Shown here in pieces: positions 42,731 to 52,025 of a DNA stretch of 64,000 nucleotides. Every line of letters starts with the position of its first letter. Position 1 is the stretch's first letter. The position numbers and the translations under genes were made by a program. The stretch comes from Nocardioides antri (GTDB lineage: Bacteria > Actinomycetota > Actinomycetes > Propionibacteriales > Nocardioidaceae), in contig NZ_VUJW01000013.1 in NCBI RefSeq assembly GCF_008373765.1, positions 36,208-100,207 on the forward strand, written 5' to 3'. Under the pieces are notes generated by a model that was not told where the DNA came from, made no database searches, and saw only the letters and a program-made list of their open reading frames with translations.

Positions 42731-43246
42731 GTGACCGAGCCGCACCCGCAGCAGCGCCTGATCGAGGGCTCGCCGTACGTCGACGACGACGGCAGTGCCG
42801 ACGAGGGGCTGCTCGCGGCGCTCACGGAGTGGGCGGAGGGCGCGGCGTCGTACCCACAGGTGCTGGCGGCGCTCGCCCGCGCGCGGCTCCTGGTGCCGGT
42901 GGTCGCACTCCTCGGCGAGGTGGGGTACGACGACGCCGGCCTTGCTCACGACAAGTCGAGCGACATGGCAACCGTCCTGCTGACCGGGGCCGACGGCCGG
43001 AGGGCTCTGCTGGCGTTCTCCAGCACCACGGCGATGCGCGGGTGGGACCCGGAGGCGCGGCCGGTCCCCGTGGCGGCCCCGCTCGCGGCTGCCACCGCCG
43101 TGCAGGAGGGCGCGGACGCGCTCGCCGTCGACGTCGGCAGCGCGCACGCCTTCACGGTCGCCGGCGACGACCTCCAGCGACTGGCCGCCGGGTGGCGGCC
43201 GGTCCGCCTGCCCGACGGCGGCTGGGCGTGGGCAGGCGCGCGCTGA
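42731..43246 (+). CDS. SseB-family protein
   Basis: 171 residues with an SseB N-terminal-type domain: LLAALTEWAEGAASYPQVLA, ARLLVPVVALLGEV, KSSDMATVLLTGADGRRALL, AFSSTTAMRGWDPEARPVPV. Function not established; the family is common just before infC in actinobacteria. GTG 42731 comes six bases after GACGAT, a possible -10, and there is no ribosome site. Confidence 0.85.
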   Translation: MTEPHPQQRLIEGSPYVDDDGSADEGLLAALTEWAEGAASYPQVLAALARARLLVPVVALLGEVGYDDAGLAHDKSSDMATVLLTGADGRRALLAFSSTTAMRGWDPEARPVPVAAPLAAATAVQEGADALAVDVGSAHAFTVAGDDLQRLAAGWRPVRLPDGGWAWAGAR

Positions 43247-43456
43247 GATTCGCGCCACGGGGAACAACTCGGGTAATATCCCGCGTTGACCGATCGATCA
43301 CCCCTGCGCCGACAGCTAGGGGGTGGCAGATCCACAAGCGGGGACCAGCAGCATCAACGTCTCCCACCCGCATCGGCCGCCCAGCACAACAGGTCGTCGG
43401 GTCCGGTCCGTGAGACCCGGTCATACGCGTGAGCGTACGGCGACGGGGTTGCGACT

Positions 43457-43494
43457 GGCTTCCGCTTGGACAAGCGGAAGCCTTATCTGCTTTT
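43457..43494 (+). terminator. Hairpin attenuator in the infC leader
   Basis: GGCTTCCGCTT, loop GGAC, AAGCGGAAGCC is a perfect 11-bp stem, followed by TTATCTGCTTTT, the most T-rich tail of any hairpin here. It lies 43 bases before the infC start, in a 290-bp region after the SseB gene. It would end transcription unless antiterminated, fitting feedback control of the infC-rpmI-rplT operon, for example by L20 or IF3. I see no clear promoter in the upstream 200 bases. Confidence 0.65.
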
Positions 43495-43536
43495 CGAGGC
43501 GGGATCGCTCCCGGCACCGACAACACTGGAGGACAC

Positions 43537-44211
43537 ATCAGCACCGAGCTGCGTATCAACGAGCGGATCCGGGTACCCGAGGTCCGACTCGTGGGACCCA
43601 ACGGCGAGACCGTCGGGATCGTCCCGACCGACCAGGCGCTCAAGCTGGCCCAGGAGGCCGACCTGGATCTCGTCGAGATCGCTCCGATGGGCAAGCCGCC
43701 CGTCTGCAAGCTCATGGACTACGGGAAGTTCAAGTATGAGAACGCCCAGAAGGCCCGTGAAGCACGACGGAACCAGACCAACGTCATCATCAAGGAGATG
43801 AAGCTCCGGCCGAAGATCGACCAGCACGACTACGAGACCAAGAAGGGTCACGTCGTGCGGTTCCTCAAGGCAGGCGACAAGGTCAAGATCACGATCATGT
43901 TCCGCGGTCGCGAGCAGCACCGGCCCGAGCTCGGGTTCCGGCTGCTGCAGAAACTGGCCGAGGACGTCGAGGAGCTGGGCTTCGTCGAGTCGTCGCCCAA
44001 GCAGGACGGCCGCAACATGATCATGGTCCTGGGCCCGCACAAGAAGAAGGCCGAGGCCAAGGCCGAGGTGAAGGCCGCCAAGCAGGAGGCCGCCGCCGAG
44101 CTCGCCGCCGAGAAGGCCGCCGAGCACGCCGAGCGCATCAGCCACCAACCCTCCGCGCAGAAGAAGCAGAAGCGCGCGAACGAGGCCCTCGACCCCGACA
44201 TCGACCTGTAG
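43537..44211 (+). CDS. infC: Translation initiation factor IF-3 (apparent ATC start)
   Basis: Discriminates start codons and splits 70S ribosomes. The sequence from [20 protein letters not shown] through [20 protein letters not shown] to the C-terminal domain is standard. No ATG, GTG or TTG precedes it in frame near a ribosome site; GGAGG (43528-43532) is followed four bases later by ATC at 43537. I infer that ATC is the start, the kind of rare start that lets IF3 repress its own synthesis. An in-frame GTG at 43429 would add 36 residues across the hairpin and is less likely. The Lys/Ala/Glu-rich tail from about residue 170 is an actinobacterial extension. Confidence 0.92.
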   Translation: MSTELRINERIRVPEVRLVGPNGETVGIVPTDQALKLAQEADLDLVEIAPMGKPPVCKLMDYGKFKYENAQKAREARRNQTNVIIKEMKLRPKIDQHDYETKKGHVVRFLKAGDKVKITIMFRGREQHRPELGFRLLQKLAEDVEELGFVESSPKQDGRNMIMVLGPHKKKAEAKAEVKAAKQEAAAELAAEKAAEHAERISHQPSAQKKQKRANEALDPDIDL

Positions 44212-44226
44212 AGAAGAGAAGAAGAG

Positions 44227-44421
44227 ATGCCGAAGAACAAGACGCACTCCGGTGCCAGCAAGCGGTTCCGGGTGACCGGCAGCGGCAAGATCCTCCGGGA
44301 GAAGGCCGGCAAGCGCCACAACCTGGAGAAGAAGCCGTCCAAGGTGACCCGTCGGATGACCGGCACCACCGAGGTCGCCAAGAACGACGTCCCGCGCGCG
44401 AAGAAGATGCTCGGGCTCTGA
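44227..44421 (+). CDS. rpmI: 50S ribosomal protein L35
   Basis: 64 residues, basic: [39 protein letters not shown], then [17 protein letters not shown] at the end. The ATG follows a purine run GAGAAGAGAAGAAGAG. It lies 15 bases after infC in the conserved infC-rpmI-rplT order. Confidence 0.97.
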   Translation: MPKNKTHSGASKRFRVTGSGKILREKAGKRHNLEKKPSKVTRRMTGTTEVAKNDVPRAKKMLGL

Positions 44422-44464
44422 CCCGGCCACGCAGCGACCGAGCACCGAAACAAGGAGTAAGAAG

Positions 44465-44854
44465 ATGGCACGCGTCAAGCGCGCAGTGAACGCGGCGAAG
44501 AAGCGCCGGACGACCCTCGAGCGGGCCAGCGGCTACCGCGGCCAGCGCTCGCGCCTCTACCGCAAGGCCAAGGAGCAGGTCACCCACTCGCTGGTCTACA
44601 GCTACAACGACCGGAAGAAGAACAAGGGCAACTTCCGCCGCCTGTGGATCCAGCGGATCAACGCGGCCGCCCGCGCGGAGGGCATGACCTACAACCGGTT
44701 CATCCAGGGGCTCAACCTGGCCGGCATCGAGGTCGACCGCAAGATCCTCGCGGACCTCGCGGTCAACGACCCGGCCGCCTTCTCGGCGATCGTCGCCCAG
44801 GCGAAGGCCGCGCTGCCGGAGGACGTCAACGCCCCGGCCCAGGCCTCGGCCTGA
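44465..44854 (+). CDS. rplT: 50S ribosomal protein L20
   Basis: 129 residues: [57 protein letters not shown]. An early assembly protein of the 50S subunit, and the repressor of this operon in several bacteria. The ATG is preceded by AAGGAG at 44452. Confidence 0.97.
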   Translation: MARVKRAVNAAKKRRTTLERASGYRGQRSRLYRKAKEQVTHSLVYSYNDRKKNKGNFRRLWIQRINAAARAEGMTYNRFIQGLNLAGIEVDRKILADLAVNDPAAFSAIVAQAKAALPEDVNAPAQASA

Positions 44855-44861
44855 ATCGCAT

Positions 44862-45635
44862 ATGACCCCTCTGTCCGCGAGCAACGCTCGCGTGAAGGAG
44901 GCACGGAAGTTGAGCCGCCGCTCGGTGCGAACCGAGCGGCGGCTCTTCCTCGCTGACGGCCCGAAGGCCGTCGAGGGCGCCCTCGAGGTGCCCGCCCGTG
45001 TCGTCGAGGTCTTCGCGACGCCCTCGGCCCGGGAGCAGTACGTCGACCTCCTGGCCGACGTCGACGTCACGCTGGTCGACGACCGTGCCCTGGCCTCCCT
45101 GTCCGACGCGGTCACCCCCGCCGGCGTCGTGGCGGTCTGCCGCCAGCTCGACGTCCCGCTCGCCGAGGTGCTCGGCGGCGACCTGGTCGCGATCTGCGCC
45201 GACGTCCGGGACCCTGGCAACGCGGGCACGGTGGTCCGCTGTGCCGACGCAGCCGGTGCCGACGGCGTCGTCTTCGCCGGCGACGCGGTCGACCCGTCGA
45301 ACCCCAAGACCGTCCGCGCGAGCGTGGGCAGTCTCTTCCACGTCCCGTTCGCGATCGAGCGCGACCCGGCTGCCGCCGTACGCGCTGCGCAGGAGGCGGG
45401 GTTCGTCGTGCTGGCCGCCGACGGCGGGGGAGAGGTCGACCTGTTCGAGGCCGACGCGCTGCTCGCCCGGCGGACCGCCTGGCTGTTCGGCAACGAGGCC
45501 TGGGGCCTGCCCGACGAGCTCGCCGCGCTGGCCGACCACCGCGTCCGGATCCCGATCCACGGCCGCGCCGAGAGCCTCAATCTCGCCACCGCCGCCGCGG
45601 TCTGCCTCTACGCCTCGGCGCGCACCCGGCGCTAG
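44862..45635 (+). CDS. TrmH/SpoU-family RNA 2'-O-methyltransferase
   Basis: 257 residues: an N-terminal substrate-binding domain (NARVKEARKLSRRSVRTERR) and a SPOUT methyltransferase with knot motifs ICADVRDPGNAGTVVRCADA, WLFGNEAWGLPDE and IPIHGRAESLNLATAAAVCL. Probably modifies 23S rRNA; the exact nucleotide cannot be assigned. It starts seven bases after rplT and is likely co-transcribed. The stop codon forms part of the -10 of the next gene. Confidence 0.93.
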   Translation: MTPLSASNARVKEARKLSRRSVRTERRLFLADGPKAVEGALEVPARVVEVFATPSAREQYVDLLADVDVTLVDDRALASLSDAVTPAGVVAVCRQLDVPLAEVLGGDLVAICADVRDPGNAGTVVRCADAAGADGVVFAGDAVDPSNPKTVRASVGSLFHVPFAIERDPAAAVRAAQEAGFVVLAADGGGEVDLFEADALLARRTAWLFGNEAWGLPDELAALADHRVRIPIHGRAESLNLATAAAVCLYASARTRR

Positions 45636-45638
45636 GTT
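45633..45638 (+). promoter_or_regulatory. -10 element of the histidine kinase gene, leaderless type
   Basis: TAGGTT overlaps the TAG stop of the methyltransferase gene and ends six bases before the ATG at 45645. There is no ribosome site. Confidence 0.45.
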
Positions 45639-45644
45639 CGCCCT

Positions 45645-46667
45645 ATGCCGCAGCGCGCGATCGACGCCATGCCCGACGGCGTGGTGATCGCCGGCGCCGA
45701 CAGGCGGGTGGAGCTGACCAACGTCGAGGCGCGCCGGATGCTGCGGATCGACGGCAGCGGAGAGGGACTCCCGCTCGGCGAGGTGCTCGCCCTCAGCGAC
45801 ATCGACGGCAACGACTGGGTGACGGCCAACGACCCGTACGGCGGCCTCTCGACGCGGAAGGCCGTCCCCGAGCAGTCCTGGCTGCTCCCCGACGGCACCG
45901 AGGTCCTGGTCGCGGCGAAGCTGCACCGGGCCGGTCGCGGTGAGCCGGTCGACGGGGTCGCGGTGACCATCCGCTCCGGCCGCTGGCGGGCCCGGCTCGA
46001 CCGCGAGCGCTCCGACCTGGTCGCGACCGTCGCCCACGAGCTGCGCTCACCGCTGACCGGCGTCCGCGGGTTCGTGCACGCCCTGCTGAACCGCTGGGAC
46101 AAGCTCAACGACGACCAGAAGAAGCTGATGCTGACGACGGTCGCCGCCGACGCGGACCGGCTGACCCGGCTCATCGCCGAGCTCCTCGACGTCGCCCGGA
46201 TCGACACCGGGCGGCTGCAGGTCCACCCGCGGCCCTGCGACCTGGTCGCGCTCTGCGAGCAGGTGGTGGCCTCGGTCCAGCACGCCACGGCGCGTCGGAT
46301 CGTCTTCGAGGCGCAGGAGGTCCCGCGGGTGGTGGCCGACCCGGACAAGGTCATCCAGGTCATGACGAACCTGGTCGAGAACGCCGTGCGCCACGGCGAC
46401 GGGGACGTGGACGTCGAGGTCGCCCTGGACCCGACCGACCCGTCGCTGGTCGCGGTGGCGGTCGTCGACCGGGGCGAAGGGATCCCGCCGGAGCTGCGGC
46501 AGCGGGTGTTCACCAAGTTCTGGACGGCGAGCTCCGGCGGCGGGTCCGGGCTCGGCCTCTACATCGTCAACGGGCTCGTCAAGGCACACGGCGGCACCGT
46601 GACGATCGACGACCGGCCCGGGGGCGGCGCCGTCGTGACGACGACCTGGCCCGTCCACCAGGCTTAA
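45645..46667 (+). CDS. Soluble PAS-type sensor histidine kinase, orphan
   Basis: 340 residues with no membrane segment. A PAS-like domain (about 1-110: IDAMPDGVVIAGADRRVELT) is followed by a HisKA domain with phospho-acceptor in DLVATVAHELRSPLTGVRGF. The ATPase domain has N box VMTNLVENAVRHGDG, G1 VVDRGEGIPPEL and G2 GGGSGLGLYIVNGLV. No response regulator is adjacent, so its partner lies elsewhere. The signal must be cytoplasmic. Confidence 0.93.
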   Translation: MPQRAIDAMPDGVVIAGADRRVELTNVEARRMLRIDGSGEGLPLGEVLALSDIDGNDWVTANDPYGGLSTRKAVPEQSWLLPDGTEVLVAAKLHRAGRGEPVDGVAVTIRSGRWRARLDRERSDLVATVAHELRSPLTGVRGFVHALLNRWDKLNDDQKKLMLTTVAADADRLTRLIAELLDVARIDTGRLQVHPRPCDLVALCEQVVASVQHATARRIVFEAQEVPRVVADPDKVIQVMTNLVENAVRHGDGDVDVEVALDPTDPSLVAVAVVDRGEGIPPELRQRVFTKFWTASSGGGSGLGLYIVNGLVKAHGGTVTIDDRPGGGAVVTTTWPVHQA

Positions 46668-46696
46668 CCGGTTCGCTGTGGGGGACCGTCGGTTCC

Positions 46697-46702
46697 TAGA
46701 CT
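46697..46702 (+). promoter_or_regulatory. -10 element of pheS-pheT, leaderless type
   Basis: TAGACT ends seven bases before the pheS GTG; TTCGCT lies 19 bp upstream of it. No ribosome site and no attenuator is visible in the short gap. Confidence 0.5.
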
Positions 46703-46709
46703 GACGCCC

Positions 46710-47828
46710 GTGTCCGGACCCAACACCGATTACGACCCTGTCGAGGTTGCCGCTGTGCAGCCGGAGGAGGTCGACGCGGCCCGCGACGCGGCGCTCGCCG
46801 CGATCGCGGCGGCTGCCGACCTCGAGGAGCTGAAGCGGGTGCGGACCGAGCACGCGGGCGACCGCTCGCCGCTCGCCCTGGCCAATCGTGAGATCGGGGC
46901 GCTGCCGCCCCAGGCGCGGAAGGAGGCGGGACAGCGGGTCGGGCAGGCGCGCGGTGCCGTCAGCAAGGCGCTCGCCGCCCGCCAGCAGGTGCTCGAGGCC
47001 GAGCACGAGGCGCGGATCCTGGTCGAGGAGACCGTCGACGTGACCCTCCCGACCGACCGGATGCCGGCCGGCGCCCGCCACCCGATCACGACCGGCTCCG
47101 AGCTGATCGCCGACATCTTCGTCGCGATGGGCTGGGAGGTCGCCGAGGGCCCGGTCATCGAGGCCGAGTGGCTCAACTTCGACGCGCTCAACCTCGGCCC
47201 CGACCACCCGGCCCGCACCATGCAGGACACGTTCTGGACCGCAGGGGAGGGGGACGCCGAGAGCGGCGTCGTCCTGCGCACCCACACCTCACCGGTGCAG
47301 GCCCGGACGATGCTGTCCCAGGAGCCGCCGATCTACGTCGTGTGCCCCGGCCGGGTGTTCCGCACCGACGAGTACGACGCCACCCACAGTCCGATGTTCC
47401 ACCAGGTCGAGGGCCTGGCCGTCGACGAGGGCATCACGATGGCCCACCTGAAGGGCACCCTCGACCACTTCGCCGCCCAGATGTTCGGCGAGGGCATCAC
47501 GACCCGGTTCCGGCCGTCGTACTTCCCCTTCACCGAGCCGTCGGCCGAGGTCGACCTCAAGTGCTTCGTCTGCCGCGGCGTCGGCAGCGGCGACTCCGGG
47601 GCGCCCTGCCGCACCTGCAGGGGCGAGGGCTGGATCGAGTGGGGCGGCTGCGGCGTCGTGAACCCGCGGGTGCTGACGGCGTGCGGCGTCGACGCCGAGC
47701 GCTACACCGGCTTCGCCTTCGGCATGGGCATCGACCGGACGCTGATGTTCCGCCACGGCCTGTCCGACCTGCGCGCCCTCTTCGAGGGCGACGTCCGCTT
47801 CACCACCGCTTTCGGAAGCGAGCTCTAA
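46710..47828 (+). CDS. pheS: Phenylalanyl-tRNA synthetase alpha subunit
   Basis: Catalytic subunit charging tRNA-Phe. 372 residues: N-terminal coiled coil ([19 protein letters not shown]), motif 2 region [60 protein letters not shown] and motif 3 [15 protein letters not shown] four-cysteine element (CFVC, then CRTC) interrupts the fold after FTEPSAEVD, a zinc-like insert found in many actinobacterial PheS. Confidence 0.97.
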   Translation: MSGPNTDYDPVEVAAVQPEEVDAARDAALAAIAAAADLEELKRVRTEHAGDRSPLALANREIGALPPQARKEAGQRVGQARGAVSKALAARQQVLEAEHEARILVEETVDVTLPTDRMPAGARHPITTGSELIADIFVAMGWEVAEGPVIEAEWLNFDALNLGPDHPARTMQDTFWTAGEGDAESGVVLRTHTSPVQARTMLSQEPPIYVVCPGRVFRTDEYDATHSPMFHQVEGLAVDEGITMAHLKGTLDHFAAQMFGEGITTRFRPSYFPFTEPSAEVDLKCFVCRGVGSGDSGAPCRTCRGEGWIEWGGCGVVNPRVLTACGVDAERYTGFAFGMGIDRTLMFRHGLSDLRALFEGDVRFTTAFGSEL

Positions 47829-47833
47829 GACAC

Positions 47834-50338
47834 ATGAAGGCACCCGTCTCCTGGATCAAGGAGTACGTCGACCTGCCGGCGGACGTCACGACCGAGCAGC
47901 TCACCGACCGACTGACCGACCTCGGGCTCAAGCTCGAGGCGATCCACAGCGCTGCCGACGCCATCACCGGCCCGCTCGTGGTCGGGCAGGTGCTCACGAT
48001 GGACCCCGAGCCGCAGAAGAACGGCAAGACCATCAACTGGTGCACGGTCGACGTCGGTGACGCCAACGGGTCGGGTGATCCCCAGGGCATCGTCTGCGGC
48101 GCCCACAACTTCCAGCCGGGCGACCTGGTGGTCGTCGTGCTGCCGGGCGGGGTGCTGCCGGGTGGCTTCGAGATCTCCGCGCGCAAGACCTACGGCCACG
48201 TCTCGGCCGGCATGATCTGCTCCGCGCGCGAGCTGGGACTGGGCGACGACCACGAGGGGATCATCGTGCTGCCGGCGGACGCCGGGAAGCCCGGAGACGA
48301 CGCCTTCGAGGTGCTCGGCCTCCGCGAGGAGGTCATCGAGTTCGAGATCAACCCGGACCGCGCCTACGGGCTGTCGATGCGCGGCATCGCCCGTGAGGCG
48401 GCGCTGGCCTTCGCTGCGCCGTACCGTGATCCCGCGTTGCGGGACGTCCCGGAGCCCAATGCCGAGGGCTACCCGGTCGTCGTCGACGACCCGGTCGGCT
48501 GTCCGGTCTTCGTCGCCCGGACCGTGACCGGGTTCGACCCGTCCGCGTCGACCCCGGGCTGGATGGTCGAGCGGATCACCCATGCCGGCATGCGCCCCAT
48601 CTCGCTCGCGGTCGACATCACCAACTACGTGATGCTCGAGACCGGCCGTCCGATCCACGGCTACGACCTCGACAAGCTGCAGGGCCCGATCCGGGTCCGG
48701 CGCGCGGTCGAGGGGGAGCGGATGACCACCCTCGACGGCAACGAGCGGACCCTCTCTCCCGAGGACCTCGTCGTCACCGACGACTCCGGGATCATCGGGC
48801 TCGGCGGCGTCATGGGTGGTGAGACCACGGAGATGTCCAGGGCCACCACCAACGTGCTCGTCGAGGCGGCGCACTGGGACGCGGTCTCGATGTTCCGCAC
48901 CGGCAAGCGCCACAAGGTCAGCTCCGAGGCCGGCAAGCGCAACGAGCGCGGCGTCGACCCGACCATCTGCCCGGCCGCCGCCGACCGGGTGGTCGAGCTG
49001 CTCGTCGAGCTCGGCGGCGGCACCGCCGGCCCAGGCGTGACCGTCGTCGGCAGCCCACCAGAGCGGGCGTCGATCAAGATCAGTGACGACCTGCCGGCCC
49101 GGGTGAGCGGCATCGACATCGCCCCCGAGACCGTGGTCGACAACCTCCAGGCCATCGGCGCCACGGTCGATGCCGATGCCGACGGGCTCACCGTGACCCC
49201 GCCGCCGTGGCGACCCGACATCACCGACCCGTTCGACCTGGTCGAGGAGGTCGTCCGCATCGTCGGCTACGACCAGGTGCCGTCGGTGCTGCCGCGCGAG
49301 GCCGCCGGACGCGGGCTCAGCCGCACCCAGCGGCTGCGCCGCCGCATCGGCCGGACGCTCGCCGGCGCCGGCTGCGTCGAGGTGGTGAGCTTCCCGTTCG
49401 CCGGTGACGCGACCTTCGACGCGCTCGGCCTGCCGGCCGACGACGTACGACGCCGCACGGTCCCGCTCGCGAACCCGCTGTCGGCCGAGGAGCCGGCCTA
49501 CACGACGACCCTGCTGCCCGGCGTCATCAAGGCCGCCGCCCGCAACATCGGTCGCGGCGCGCCGGGTGTCGCTCTCTTCGAGACCGGCACGGTCGCCTTC
49601 CCGGTCGACCGCGGCCCCGCGCCCATCTACGGTGTCGACCGTCGACCTGACCCGGCCGAGCTGGAGAAGCTGTTCGAGGCGCTGCCGCGGCAGCCGCTCC
49701 ACCTGGCGGTCGTCCTCGCGGGCGAGCGCGAGCGTGCGGGCTGGTGGGGCGAGGGCCGCGACGCCGGTTGGGCGGACGCGATCGGGCTGGTCCGCCTGCT
49801 CGGCGCGGAGCTGGGTGTCACGGTCGAGCCGCGCCAGGCCAACCGGATGCCGTGGCACCCGGGGCGGTGCGCCGTGCTCGTGGTGGACCCTTCGACAGGC
49901 TCAGGGACCCCCGTGGAGCTGGGTCATGCGGGCGAGCTGCACCCGCAGGTGTGCGCCGAGCTCGGCCTCCCGCCGCGCAGTGCCGCGCTCGAGCTCGACC
50001 TGGACGCGCTGATGGCGCACGCGGCCGACGTGGTGCCCGGCCCGGCGTTCTCGTCGTTCCCGCTCGCCAAGGAGGACGTCGCCCTCGTCGTCGCCGACGA
50101 CGTGCCGGCCGCGGCCGTCGAGGCCGCGCTCCGCGAGGGCGCGGGTGAGCTGCTCGAGTCGGTCCGGCTGTTCGACGTCTACACCGGCGCCCAGATCGGG
50201 GAGGGCAGCAAGTCGCTCGCGTTCGCGCTGCGCTTCCGGGCGCCCGACCGGACGCTGACCGAGTCCGAGACCAGCGCCGCCCGCGACGCAGCCGTGGCGC
50301 GGGCCGCGGAGCTGACCGGCGCGGTCCAGAGAACCTGA
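47834..50338 (+). CDS. pheT: Phenylalanyl-tRNA synthetase beta subunit
   Basis: 834 residues. N-terminal MKAPVSWIKEYVDLP, EMAP-like tRNA-binding domain (about 40-155: VVGQVLTMDPEP), B3/4 editing domain, B5 domain (ISDDLPARVSGIDIAPETV), the catalytic-like core with RRRTVPLANPLSAEEPAYTT, and a C-terminal FDX-ACB domain ending FALRFRAPDRTLTESE. Around residue 686 the segment DPSTGSGTPVE is encoded by a dispersed palindromic repeat (49888-49906), an in-frame insertion in a loop. Five bases separate it from pheS. Confidence 0.96.
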   Translation: MKAPVSWIKEYVDLPADVTTEQLTDRLTDLGLKLEAIHSAADAITGPLVVGQVLTMDPEPQKNGKTINWCTVDVGDANGSGDPQGIVCGAHNFQPGDLVVVVLPGGVLPGGFEISARKTYGHVSAGMICSARELGLGDDHEGIIVLPADAGKPGDDAFEVLGLREEVIEFEINPDRAYGLSMRGIAREAALAFAAPYRDPALRDVPEPNAEGYPVVVDDPVGCPVFVARTVTGFDPSASTPGWMVERITHAGMRPISLAVDITNYVMLETGRPIHGYDLDKLQGPIRVRRAVEGERMTTLDGNERTLSPEDLVVTDDSGIIGLGGVMGGETTEMSRATTNVLVEAAHWDAVSMFRTGKRHKVSSEAGKRNERGVDPTICPAAADRVVELLVELGGGTAGPGVTVVGSPPERASIKISDDLPARVSGIDIAPETVVDNLQAIGATVDADADGLTVTPPPWRPDITDPFDLVEEVVRIVGYDQVPSVLPREAAGRGLSRTQRLRRRIGRTLAGAGCVEVVSFPFAGDATFDALGLPADDVRRRTVPLANPLSAEEPAYTTTLLPGVIKAAARNIGRGAPGVALFETGTVAFPVDRGPAPIYGVDRRPDPAELEKLFEALPRQPLHLAVVLAGERERAGWWGEGRDAGWADAIGLVRLLGAELGVTVEPRQANRMPWHPGRCAVLVVDPSTGSGTPVELGHAGELHPQVCAELGLPPRSAALELDLDALMAHAADVVPGPAFSSFPLAKEDVALVVADDVPAAAVEAALREGAGELLESVRLFDVYTGAQIGEGSKSLAFALRFRAPDRTLTESETSAARDAAVARAAELTGAVQRT
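49888..49906. repeat. Dispersed palindromic repeat, copy in pheT
   Basis: CCCTTCGACAGGCTCAGGG, a 19-bp near-palindrome (CCCT...AGGG with TTCGACAGGCTCA inside). It shares TCGACAGGCTC with the argD copy and is read in frame as Pro-Ser-Thr-Gly-Ser-Gly. Confidence 0.6.
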
Positions 50339-50371
50339 CGGTGCCGGGCGCGGCCTGACAGGATGTGCGCC

Positions 50372-52024
50372 ATGGCGCTCCACGACTCCCTCCGTGAGCT
50401 GGTGTCCGTGCGGGGCGCCGGAGTGGTCGACGAGGCCGAGGAGCTCCGGGGTGCGCTCGACGACTTCCTGGCGGAGGACGAGGCGACCCTCGGGGAGCTG
50501 AACCTGCTGGTCGACGCGGTCCGCCTCGGCGCGCTGCGGCGGGCGCTCGACGTCATGAACCACGGCGCCGCTCCGGAGGCCGCCGTCCGTGAGGCCGGGG
50601 CGGCCCTGGCCCGTGACCGCGGCACCGACGACCCGACGCGCTCGTGCTGGGCCATCGCCGCGCTGTGCTTCGCCGTCGGCAAGGTCGACGAGTCGCTGGT
50701 GCGCACCTTCCGTTCCGATGCCGGCACCATGCCCGCGCCGGCCCCGCCGACCGGGCCGCACGGCCGCCCGCCCGCGCCCGTCCCCGACGTGGCTCCGGGA
50801 CCGGCGGCCCCGGTCTCCACGACCGGCGGGATCCCGGCGACGCCGACCCTCGAGGACCCGCCCGTCCCGGTCGAGTCCCAGCCGGCGCAGCCGCCCCCGC
50901 CGCCCTCACCGACGGTGGAGTCGCAGCCCGCACCACCGCCATCGCCGACGGTCGCGGTCCAGCCCGCCGGCACCGACTACGGCCGCGGCCCGGTGCCGCC
51001 GGTGATCCCGGAGCAGCGCCCGAGCCGGGCCGGGATGTTCCTGCTGGTCGTCCTGGTCGCCCTCATCCTCGGTGGCCTCGTCGCCGCCGGCGTCATCCTC
51101 CTGCGATCCGGCGAAGAACCCGGGCAGGGCGATGACACCGCGACCTCGGACAGCCCGGTCGGTGACGGGACGGGTGGACCGGACCCGCGCGTCGTCCCCG
51201 AGAGCGTGATGCTCGTCCCCTACGTCGAGGGCGACGTGTCCCGGGTCTTCGCGGTCGACGCGTTCACGGGTGAAGCGGAGCCCGTGACGCCCGACGGCGT
51301 CGACGCGCGGCTGCCGACCATCTCACCCGACCGCAGCGTCATGACCTACCAGGTCGGGCAGTCCCCCTCGGTCGTGATGGTCGTCGACCTCGCCACGCGC
51401 AACGGGCGGCCGCTGTTCGCCGAAGACGGCCCCTGCGCGCGGGCGGGCCGTCCGGCTTGGAGTCCGGACGGGGCCCGGCTGGCCGTGCTGTGCGATCCGG
51501 GGGGCGACGGGGAGTCGGACGGGATCTGGCTGGCCAACGCCGACGGCAGCGGCGTCGAAGGGCCGGTGGTGGACAACGCCGACGTGACGGGCTCGCCGAC
51601 CTGGATCTCCGACACCGAGTTCGTCTACGGCGTCGATGACGACGCCACCGACTCGACGTTCTGGAGGACCGACATCGAGGGCGGCAGCGGCGAGCAGCTC
51701 CCCATCGACATCCCCGGACACCTCAGCCACATCGACTGGTCGCAGGCAGCGGGCCGGCTCCTCCTCCTGGTGTCGCCGAGCGACGCCGAGGAGGGCGCGA
51801 TCTACACGGTCAACGCCGACGGCAGCGACCCCGTCCTGGTCGACGAGGGTCCCTTCGCCCATCCGGTCTGGGCGCCGGCGGGTGACGCCATCGGCGTGAC
51901 CCTCAAGGACGCGTCCGGCACCGAGGTGCTGGGCCTGGTGTCGCTCGACGACCCCGCGAACCCGGTCGTCGTCCCGAACCCGCCTCCCGGCGAGGTCGGG
52001 ATCCCCGTGTGGGGCACCCGCTGA
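50372..52024 (+). CDS. Membrane-anchored TolB-like beta-propeller protein
   Basis: 550 residues. An acidic helical N-terminal domain (about 1-110) is followed by a long proline-rich linker (residues ~115-215, several PPPSPTV units). A single transmembrane helix near residues 222-243 (GMFLLVVLVALILGGLVAAG) comes next, then an extracellular WD40/PD40-type propeller with repeats such as LPTISPDRSVMTYQVG, RPAWSPDGARLAVLCD, TYTVNADGSDPVLV-like IYTVNADGSDPVLVDEG and VWAPAGDAIGVTL. Topology is N-in, C-out with no signal cleavage. It resembles a receptor or scaffold; ligand unknown. ATG 50372 preferred over 50363 on ribosome-site spacing. Confidence 0.82.
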   Translation: MALHDSLRELVSVRGAGVVDEAEELRGALDDFLAEDEATLGELNLLVDAVRLGALRRALDVMNHGAAPEAAVREAGAALARDRGTDDPTRSCWAIAALCFAVGKVDESLVRTFRSDAGTMPAPAPPTGPHGRPPAPVPDVAPGPAAPVSTTGGIPATPTLEDPPVPVESQPAQPPPPPSPTVESQPAPPPSPTVAVQPAGTDYGRGPVPPVIPEQRPSRAGMFLLVVLVALILGGLVAAGVILLRSGEEPGQGDDTATSDSPVGDGTGGPDPRVVPESVMLVPYVEGDVSRVFAVDAFTGEAEPVTPDGVDARLPTISPDRSVMTYQVGQSPSVVMVVDLATRNGRPLFAEDGPCARAGRPAWSPDGARLAVLCDPGGDGESDGIWLANADGSGVEGPVVDNADVTGSPTWISDTEFVYGVDDDATDSTFWRTDIEGGSGEQLPIDIPGHLSHIDWSQAAGRLLLLVSPSDAEEGAIYTVNADGSDPVLVDEGPFAHPVWAPAGDAIGVTLKDASGTEVLGLVSLDDPANPVVVPNPPPGEVGIPVWGTR

Positions 52025-52025
52025 C

